DNA from: Clostridia bacterium
GTDB taxonomy: Bacteria > Bacillota > Clostridia > Christensenellales > UBA1242
Direction of reading: 5' to 3'
NCBI GenBank assembly: GCA_016290255.1
Contig: JAEETG010000113.1
Location: forward strand, 1-25,377
DNA: 25,377 nt
A program made the translations under genes and the position numbers. Below, one piece after another: positions 20,724-25,377 of this stretch (the stretch's first letter is position 1; each line of letters starts with the position of its first letter). Under the pieces are notes generated by a model. It did not search any database and was not told where the DNA came from. It saw only the letters and a program-made list of their open reading frames with translations.

Positions 20724-20752
20724 ATTTTATCATATATTAACAAAGATTGCAA
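20724..20752 (-). promoter_or_regulatory. Promoter of the multi-pass membrane protein gene
   Basis: - strand TTGCAA (20747-20752), 17-nt spacer, TAAAAT (20724-20729), about 15 nt downstream of the duplicated tRNA-Glu terminator. Confidence 0.7.
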
Positions 20753-20766
20753 ATCAAAAATATAAC

Positions 20767-20845
20767 AAAAAAGGCTGAACAAAATGTTCAGGCTTTTTTA
20801 TTTTGGTGACCCCGACAGGAATCGAACCCGTGTTACCACTGTGAA
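20767..20845 (-). repeat. Copy of the tRNA-Glu 3' half and terminator (left arm of a direct repeat)
   Basis: 20767-20845 matches 22193-22270 with three substitutions and one T of length difference over 79 bp. It contains the terminator stem (CTGAAC/GTTCAG) with its T-run and the 3' half of tRNA-Glu. Confidence 0.9.
20804..20845 (-). pseudogene. tRNA-Glu fragment, 3' half from the anticodon to CCA
   Basis: 40 of 42 bases match the intact tRNA-Glu (22229-22270). The match runs from the CCA end through acceptor 3' strand, T arm, variable loop and anticodon 3' stem, and stops exactly at the anticodon TTC. The sequence beyond (20846-20890) offers no acceptor 5' strand or D arm, so no tRNA can be formed. 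One T-stem change keeps a G-U pair. Confidence 0.9.
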
Positions 20846-20899
20846 CCAAACTATAGTTTAGTTATCAATTGAGTTGGATTTATTTGAAATATTATTATT

Positions 20900-21439
20900 T
20901 TACTTAGAAATAAATTTTTCCATTAATTTTTGTTTATTTAACGATTTTTCATAAAAGACTTTTTCATTATCTTCTTTTGCAACAGTAAATCCTAATTTTT
21001 CATAAAGAGATTTTGCTTCAATATTTGTTTTTTCTGTATCAAGTTTTATTAACTTATCCCCAAAGTTACTTAAACCATTTTTAAGAGCCATTGTGGCTAA
21101 TCCATGCTTTCTGTGACAAAGTTCAGTTTGAACATCGTCAATATAACAATAATCATCAAATACTGTAAAACTAGCAATTGAATAAATTTTATCATCAAAA
21201 ACAATAGATAAAAAGAACTTGTTTGGGTGTTCCAAATATTTATTTTTAAATTCATTAAAAATACTTTGATATCTGTTCTCTCTTATTTTATTAAAATTTT
21301 CATGTGTTAATTCAAACCTCCCCTTAACGCACATTTTCAATTCTTCAAAATTATCAAAATTATAAACAAAACCTAAATTATTTTTAAAAAAATCTTGATT
21401 TTCAAAAAATTCTTTTTCACCAATAATCGCCTTCTTCAT
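20900..21439 (-). CDS. GNAT-family N-acetyltransferase
   Basis: 179 residues; ATG behind GTGAGG. The C-terminal half is the GNAT core: beta strand YCYIDDVQTELCHRKHGLAT, where CHRKHGLA is the acetyl-CoA pyrophosphate loop (R/QxxGxG/A form), helix MALKNGLSNF, and the closing SLYEKLGFTVAKEDNEKVFY. The N-terminal 70 residues are helical and unassigned. The acceptor is unknown; toxin-type GNATs and ordinary small-molecule acetyltransferases both fit. It starts 17 nt after the metallopeptidase stop, in one operon. The pair lies inside the tRNA-Glu direct repeat and appears more AT-rich than its neighbours. Confidence 0.85.
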   Translation of the reverse strand: MKKAIIGEKEFFENQDFFKNNLGFVYNFDNFEELKMCVKGRFELTHENFNKIRENRYQSIFNEFKNKYLEHPNKFFLSIVFDDKIYSIASFTVFDDYCYIDDVQTELCHRKHGLATMALKNGLSNFGDKLIKLDTEKTNIEAKSLYEKLGFTVAKEDNEKVFYEKSLNKQKLMEKFISK

Positions 21440-21456
21440 TTTTATACCTCACTTAT

Positions 21457-22125
21457 TTATAGTTTTTGTTTTTCAATGGTGTTTTGTTTTGATTTTAAAA
21501 ACTTGTTGGTATCTTTAATTAGCCTATCAACATCTTCTTTTTGAGGCTCACTCAATATTTTTAATAAATCATTATGTGATTTGTTTTGCATTAAATACCC
21601 CATAATTTCATAGGCATAGGCGTAGTTATTTTTTATTTTATAGAAATCAAAAACTAAATCATCTGCTGAGCAGTTAATTTCTGTAACTTTATTGGCGTAT
21701 TTTGTTTGCCCTGCCAATCTTGTTGCAATTCCTTCCATTAAAAGTGGTGGCATAATGTTTTTGTCCTTCAAAATTTCTTCATGACAAATATGCACAAATT
21801 CATGTTTTAATGTTTTTATGTAGTCATCATAATTGTTGTTTTTATGACGTTCATCTTGAGTGTATAATTCCAAATTTAAAATATGAACAACACCATTTCT
21901 TGTTGTTGCAACTGTTCCATCGTGATATCTCTTTGGTTCTTTCCCGTTAAAAGTAACAAAATTAACAAAATTAGTTAAAGAATCATAAATTTGCACATTA
22001 AAAGTTCTAGATAATTTGTCAATTTCAAAAAAATTCATTGCCTCTTTCTGAAAATCTTCTAAATCATTTAAAATTTTTTCTGTAAAAACTTTATCTTTAC
22101 AATTTAACACTATATTACCACTCAT
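21457..22125 (-). CDS. Cytosolic gluzincin-type zinc metallopeptidase (peptidase MA-like)
   Basis: 222 residues; the ATG at 22125 follows AAAGGGAAAAG. The promoter at 22154-22182 rules out the longer frame. The zinc site is complete: TLKHEFVHICHEE with H108-E109-x-x-H112, and 18 residues later LLMEGIATRLAG with the third ligand E131 in the EGxA context of MA-clan peptidases. No signal peptide or transmembrane segment is present, so it acts in the cytosol unless exported by an unusual route. The last 60 residues are helical and lysine-rich. The substrate is unknown. First gene of the cassette operon with the GNAT gene. Confidence 0.8.
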   Translation of the reverse strand: MSGNIVLNCKDKVFTEKILNDLEDFQKEAMNFFEIDKLSRTFNVQIYDSLTNFVNFVTFNGKEPKRYHDGTVATTRNGVVHILNLELYTQDERHKNNNYDDYIKTLKHEFVHICHEEILKDKNIMPPLLMEGIATRLAGQTKYANKVTEINCSADDLVFDFYKIKNNYAYAYEIMGYLMQNKSHNDLLKILSEPQKEDVDRLIKDTNKFLKSKQNTIEKQKL

Positions 22126-22153
22126 TTTTGCTTTTCCCTTTCTTGTTAAACAT

Positions 22154-22182
22154 ATTATAACATAGGATATTAATTTTGTCAT
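22154..22182 (-). promoter_or_regulatory. Promoter of the metallopeptidase-GNAT operon
   Basis: - strand ATGACA (22177-22182), 17-nt spacer, TATAAT (22154-22159). It lies just inside the tRNA-Glu terminator, so the cassette carries its own promoter. Confidence 0.65.
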
Positions 22183-22192
22183 AATATTTAAT

Positions 22193-22228
22193 AAAAAAGG
22201 CTGAACAAAATGTTCAGTCTTTTTATTT
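22193..22228 (-). terminator. tRNA-Glu terminator
   Basis: Stem CTGAAC/GTTCAG with a short loop and a T-run on the - strand directly behind the tRNA 3' end. It is duplicated at 20767-20803. Confidence 0.8.
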
Positions 22229-22303
22229 TGGTGACCCCGACGGGAATCGAACCCGTGTTACCACCGTGAAAGGGTGATGTCTTAACCGCTTGACCACGGG
22301 GCC
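22229..22303 (-). tRNA. tRNA-Glu (UUC anticodon)
   Basis: Acceptor GGCCCCG (5' end 22303) pairs with CGGGGTC with one G-U; discriminator A, encoded CCA at 22229-22231. The anticodon arm TCACC-CTTTCAC-GGTGG gives TTC. The 3' half is the parent of the fragment at 20804-20845. Confidence 0.97.
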
Positions 22304-22335
22304 ATAACTAGCAAAACAAGAGTTGCCAGCATCTC

Positions 22336-22412
22336 TGGTAGCGGCGGAGAGATTCGAACTTTCGACCTATCGGGTATGAACCGATCGCTATAACCAACTA
22401 AGCTACGCCGCC
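22336..22412 (-). tRNA. tRNA-Met-type (CAU anticodon)
   Basis: Acceptor GGCGGCG (5' end 22412) pairs with CGCCGCT, discriminator A, encoded CCA at 22336-22338. The anticodon loop is TTCATAC, giving CAT. It could be elongator Met or the lysidine-modified Ile tRNA; the G-U first acceptor pair argues against initiator Met but is not decisive. It is upstream of tRNA-Glu in the same transcript. Confidence 0.92.
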
Positions 22413-22431
22413 ACGAAATGATACTGAGTCT

Positions 22432-22461
22432 ATTTTACCTTATTATAAAAGAAAAGTCAAT
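22432..22461 (-). promoter_or_regulatory. Promoter of the tRNA-Met/tRNA-Glu unit
   Basis: - strand TTGACT (22456-22461), 18-nt spacer, TAAAAT (22432-22437). Confidence 0.75.
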
Positions 22462-22480
22462 ATATTTTCATAAAAAAATA

Positions 22481-22504
22481 AAAAACTTTGAATCAAAGTT
22501 TTTT
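22481..22504 (-). terminator. Terminator of the 22521-23501 gene
   Basis: AAAAAACTTTG/CAAAGTTTTT stem with a 3-nt loop, 17 nt after the stop codon. Confidence 0.8.
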
Positions 22505-22520
22505 ATCTGTTTTTCATATT

Positions 22521-23501
22521 TTACATAGACATTTCGTCTTTTGATTGTGTTTTTTTTGATGCGAAAGCCTCTTTAACTTTTGTTGCAACAGCTTTTGAAC
22601 CATCATAGATTTTCTTTGCACCTTTCTTGACTGCTGTTTTCACTGAATCTGCAGCAAATGCAAGTTTTAACAATGCTTTAACTTCCCAAACAGCAATTTT
22701 ATATCTGAGTTCATCTCTTTTCTCTTTTCTGATTTGTGCTTTTTGTTTTCTTTCTTCAATCTTTTTGATTAGTGCTTCGGCTTCTGCTTCTTGTTTAAGC
22801 TCTGTTTTTGTTTTTTGTTGTTCTTCTTTTGTGGCGATTATTTCATTGAAGTGGTCAAGCCCTCTTGCAAATTCCATGAATTGATTCCATTCAACGCTAT
22901 CTTTGTTTTTTCCATATTTTGCAAGTTCTGCAATTTGACGATAGTTTAGGTTAAGTCTTTCTTGTTTTGCATATTGTTCTGGAAGCAAAACTTTGATTAC
23001 TGCCAAATATGTTTTCTTCTTCTCTTCATCTTTTGATTCTTGATAGCCTATGATATATTTGTTTACTGTTTCAATTGCACTTATAAGTTTTTCTGATTCT
23101 TTTTCTGGAATGTCATCAAAAATGAAATCATCAACAGTTAAAAGATTTTGTGCAACCTTTTCTGCATCAACTTCTGTTAACTTTGTTCCAAGAACTCTTT
23201 CTGCTTCTTTCCACCAAGAGATTGATGCTTCAACATCTGCATAGGTGTAGATTGATTTTTGCATGTTTAGTTTGTTTTCGTCATCATCAGCAAGTGTTCT
23301 TATTTTAATTCCATCTTGTTCACCCAAAAAATAAATTGGTCCAAGCATTGCACTGTCTGTTATTTTCATTCCTGTTGCTTTCAAAAATTTTTCGTGTGCA
23401 AGTTTTAATGAGAATTGATTAACAAAAAAATTTGCAACCCCTTTTTTCTCCTCAATTTGGTTTCCATCTTTATCTACCAAAGGAACTTTTTTTATCATCA
23501 T
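22521..23501 (-). CDS. Hypothetical coiled-coil protein
   Basis: 326 residues; ATG at 23501 behind GGGTGGTG. No known family was recognised and there is no signal peptide. The N-terminal 230 residues are mixed helices with a few aromatic landmarks (ASISWWKEAERVLGTKLTEV, VEWNQFMEFARGLDHFNEII). A coiled coil rich in Glu/Lys/Gln covers about residues 232-268 (KQEAEAEALIKKIEERKQKA), followed by a short amphipathic helix and a basic end (KKGAKKIYDGSKAVATKVKE). The repeated basic amphipathic helices at the end could lie on a membrane. Monocistronic. Confidence 0.7.
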   Translation of the reverse strand: MMIKKVPLVDKDGNQIEEKKGVANFFVNQFSLKLAHEKFLKATGMKITDSAMLGPIYFLGEQDGIKIRTLADDDENKLNMQKSIYTYADVEASISWWKEAERVLGTKLTEVDAEKVAQNLLTVDDFIFDDIPEKESEKLISAIETVNKYIIGYQESKDEEKKKTYLAVIKVLLPEQYAKQERLNLNYRQIAELAKYGKNKDSVEWNQFMEFARGLDHFNEIIATKEEQQKTKTELKQEAEAEALIKKIEERKQKAQIRKEKRDELRYKIAVWEVKALLKLAFAADSVKTAVKKGAKKIYDGSKAVATKVKEAFASKKTQSKDEMSM

Positions 23502-23537
23502 AATATTTCACCACCCTTTTATTCACTCTGTAAGCAA

Positions 23538-23566
23538 ATTATATCACAAAAAAAGAGGCTTTGCAA
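23538..23566 (-). promoter_or_regulatory. Promoter of the coiled-coil protein gene, inside the upstream terminator
   Basis: - strand TTGCAA (23561-23566), 17-nt spacer, TATAAT (23538-23543). The -35 is the loop of the terminator at 23550-23577. Confidence 0.7.
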
Positions 23567-23577
23567 GACCTCTTTTT
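23550..23577 (-). terminator. Terminator of the oxidoreductase gene
   Basis: AAAAAGAGG/CCTCTTTTT stem with a 10-nt loop and a T-run on the - strand, 18 nt behind the stop codon. Confidence 0.8.
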
Positions 23578-23595
23578 GATAATTTGCTTATATTT

Positions 23596-25377
23596 TTATA
23601 TCTTTTCAGCAACTTCCCAAGCACGCCACACAACAGTTCTTAGGTTTCCAACTTTTAGTGCGTCACCAACAATGTGAACATTCTTCCCTTTTTGAACAAG
23701 TGGGGCTGGTTTGTAACCAATGCAGGTTATTATGCTGTCTGTTTTGATTTTGATTGATTTGCCATCTTTATCTGAAATCAAACAAAAGCCGTCACCAATT
23801 TGAAGAAGTTTGCTCTCCAAATACACTGGCACTTTGTGCGCTTTGAAGTAGTCACGCAAATATGATGAGTTTGCAAGGCACAAGCCTGGCGCTTTCATCA
23901 AATCGTCTAGTGCCTCAACAATTGTTGGCTTTTTGCCTTTTAGGAACAAGTCATAGGCAATTTCACAACCAGTTAGGCCTCCACCAACAATCAAAACATT
24001 GTTGCCAACTGATTTGCCACTTAAATATTCAACTGCCTCAACACATTTTTCACTTCCTGGCATACGAAGTTTTTTAGGAACAGCACCAGTTGCAATCACA
24101 ATTTCGTCAGCGTCTAATGTTGAGATGTCAGTTATCTCTGTTTTATATTTCACATCAATCTTTAAGTCCTCAATTTGTTTTTGATACCATTTGATGAGCA
24201 TTTTGTCTTTCTCTTTGAAAGGCATGTTTGATGCTGGAATGAACACTCCACCAAGTTTGTTGGTCTTTTCATAGATTGTCACCTTGTGACCACGAAGAGT
24301 TGCAATTCGTGCAACCTCCATTCCACCAACTCCACCACCAATAACAGCAACTGTTTTTTGCTTCTTTGCTGGCTTTATGTCATATTTTCCGCCGTCCATT
24401 GTTGTTGGGTTAAGTGCACATCTTGCCATGTGTTTTGAGTCTTCCATTGTGGCATCACACGCAACACCTTTGTAGTGTGCCATTGGGAAACAACCGTTGT
24501 GGCAACAAATGCAAGGCAAAATATCTTCAAGTTTGTCTTCTTTTAATTTTGTAACCCAGTGGCTGTCTGCCAAGAATTGCCTTGCAACACCCATTGCATC
24601 AATTTCTTTTGCTTTGATTGCTTTTGCGGCAGTTTCTGGTTCCATTCTTCCAGCACAAATAACAGGAATGTTTGTGAACTTTTTGATGTGAGCAACATCA
24701 CTTAGGTTACAGTTTTGTGGCATATATGCTGGTGGGTGCGCCCAATACCAAGCATCATATGTTCCGTTGTCACAGTTAAGCATGTCATATCCTGCTTTCT
24801 CAAGATATTTAACCGCTTTTTCACTTTCTTTAAGCGTTCTGCCAACTTCTTTATATTTTTCATCTGGAACAGCACCGTCACAGAATCCTTTTGTTTTTGA
24901 AACAACACTATAACGAAGAGAAACAGGAAAATCTTGACCACAATATTCTTTGATTTTCTTTACAATATCTGTTGCGAACCTATAACGATTTTCAAAACTT
25001 CCACCATATTCATCTGTTCTTTGGTTGGTGTATGGAAGAGTGAACTGGTCTAGAAGATATCCTTCGTGAACTGCGTGAATTTCAACGCCGTCAACACCAG
25101 CTTCTTTTAGTTTCTTTGCAGTTTTTGCAAAAGCAAACACCATGTCTTCAATTTCTTTTTTGGTTACTTCCCTTGTTGTGTAGCCCTCAAGCCAACGAGA
25201 TGGAAGCCTGCTTGGTGCAGCACACAAACGCTCCAAGTCGATGATTGGCTTTAACATTTTGCACAAAAGTTTGTTTTTGATGATTCCTTTCATTGAGTTT
25301 GGAATTGAAAAAGAACGACCAAAACCAGCAGTTAGCTGAATGAACATTTTTGCTCCAGTTTTGTGGAACTCTTCCAT
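23596..25377 (-). CDS. OYE-family FAD/FMN and 4Fe-4S oxidoreductase (2-enoate reductase type), N-terminus outside window
   Basis: 593 residues are visible. The frame runs off the edge, and the Met at 25377 is internal: family members have about 90 more N-terminal residues forming the first barrel strands. Visible order: the TIM-barrel part of old yellow enzyme with DGVEIHAVHEGYLLDQF and YTNQRTDEYGGSFENRYRF, the Cys cluster CICCHNGC...C for a 4Fe-4S cluster, an FAD Rossmann motif VAVIGGGVGGMEVARIA, an NAD(P) motif VLIVGGGLTGCEIAYDL and the closing VGDALKVGN. Such enzymes (2-enoate reductase, 2,4-dienoyl-CoA reductase, BaiCD/BaiH) reduce activated C=C bonds with NADH in anaerobes. Substrate not assigned. 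It is the last gene of its transcript. Confidence 0.93.
   Translation of the reverse strand: MEEFHKTGAKMFIQLTAGFGRSFSIPNSMKGIIKNKLLCKMLKPIIDLERLCAAPSRLPSRWLEGYTTREVTKKEIEDMVFAFAKTAKKLKEAGVDGVEIHAVHEGYLLDQFTLPYTNQRTDEYGGSFENRYRFATDIVKKIKEYCGQDFPVSLRYSVVSKTKGFCDGAVPDEKYKEVGRTLKESEKAVKYLEKAGYDMLNCDNGTYDAWYWAHPPAYMPQNCNLSDVAHIKKFTNIPVICAGRMEPETAAKAIKAKEIDAMGVARQFLADSHWVTKLKEDKLEDILPCICCHNGCFPMAHYKGVACDATMEDSKHMARCALNPTTMDGGKYDIKPAKKQKTVAVIGGGVGGMEVARIATLRGHKVTIYEKTNKLGGVFIPASNMPFKEKDKMLIKWYQKQIEDLKIDVKYKTEITDISTLDADEIVIATGAVPKKLRMPGSEKCVEAVEYLSGKSVGNNVLIVGGGLTGCEIAYDLFLKGKKPTIVEALDDLMKAPGLCLANSSYLRDYFKAHKVPVYLESKLLQIGDGFCLISDKDGKSIKIKTDSIITCIGYKPAPLVQKGKNVHIVGDALKVGNLRTVVWRAWEVAEKI

Larger units (their letters stand above)
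20846..22192 (-). mobile_element. Putative tRNA-Glu-associated two-gene cassette or mini-island
   Basis: The region is bracketed by the tRNA-Glu 3' half-copy on the left and the intact tRNA-Glu with its terminator on the right, with a direct repeat of about 78 bp. It holds one promoter and a two-gene operon on the tRNA strand. The repeat boundary at the anticodon is typical of tyrosine-recombinase attachment sites. There is no integrase, so it is a relic, a passenger mobilised in trans, or the product of unequal tRNA duplication. Confidence 0.45.

Noticed and set aside
20804..20890. A complete divergent tRNA gene at the half-copy
   Set aside because: The sequence 5' of the anticodon on the - strand has no strand able to pair with the acceptor and no D arm.
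19406..22504. Shared stem AAAAACTTTG/CAAAGTTTTT of terminators at 19406 and 22481 as part of a larger duplication
   Set aside because: Only the A/T-rich stem is shared, the loops differ in length and sequence, and flanks do not match.
1..25377. Mycoplasma-type code (TGA as Trp)
   Set aside because: Genes are full length under the standard code and conserved tryptophans are TGG.

Overview
The window is AT-rich bacterial DNA, densely packed with mostly leaderless-looking single genes and short operons. AGGAGG/AGGTG-type ribosome binding sites, near-consensus sigma-A promoters (TTGACA/TATAAT, 17-18 nt spacers) and stem-loop plus T-run terminators are everywhere. This points to a low-GC Firmicute (Bacillota), probably an uncultured anaerobe: a flavodoxin, an old-yellow-enzyme/2-enoate-reductase-type Fe-S flavoenzyme, an aconitase X and a small ferritin-like protein fit that life style. 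No rRNA, CRISPR array, insertion sequence, phage gene or integrase was seen.

Layout. 1-1.7 kb: the end of an XRE regulator, a small ferritin-like gene, and a BspA-type leucine-rich-repeat lipoprotein. 1.8-4.7 kb: a DUF4145 zinc-ribbon protein, an inositol-monophosphatase-family enzyme, a two-gene unit (PPC-domain protein and HD-domain nucleotidase) and tRNA-Leu. 4.8-8.6 kb: a membrane protein, an operon of a DEAD-box RNA helicase and an unknown helical protein, and a membrane-anchored bacterial PH-like protein with a histone-like Lys/Ala tail. 8.7-9.05 kb: tRNA-Asn with a duplicated terminator and a cluster of small hairpins. 9.06-11.3 kb: thymidylate kinase followed, with translational coupling, by a 547-residue protein that has two RNxxxH (HEPN ribonuclease-like) motifs. 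11.4-16.3 kb: a Sel1/zinc-ribbon membrane protein with a Lys/Glu tail, an unknown protein, the two aconitase X subunits, and a small Ala/Gly-rich membrane protein. 16.3-20.7 kb: an orphan HipA-like kinase, two multi-pass membrane proteins, and a flavodoxin-dUTPase operon. 20.8-22.4 kb: a 3' half-copy of tRNA-Glu, a metallopeptidase-GNAT operon, the intact tRNA-Glu and tRNA-Met. 22.5-25.4 kb: an unknown coiled-coil protein and the 3' part of the OYE-family oxidoreductase gene.

Two signals deserve most attention. First, the 547-residue protein carries RNAIAH and RNSTQH, about 290 residues apart. That is the arrangement of a two-HEPN ribonuclease (as in Cas13) but in a much smaller protein with no CRISPR array in view, sitting directly behind tmk. 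Second, all three tRNA terminator loci here (Leu, Asn, Glu) have a near-identical copy of the tRNA 3' flank 0.2-1.4 kb downstream. At tRNA-Glu the copy reaches back exactly to the anticodon, as a tyrosine-recombinase attachment site would. Two of these copies bracket a self-contained promoter plus two-gene unit on the same strand as the tRNA. This looks like small passenger cassettes placed behind tRNA genes, without a recombinase of their own in the window.

Together tmk and dut are the only clear pathway partners (dTTP supply and dUTP removal), and they lie 7 kb apart in separate operons. All start codons were chosen by ribosome binding site; several open frames extend upstream of the likely start.
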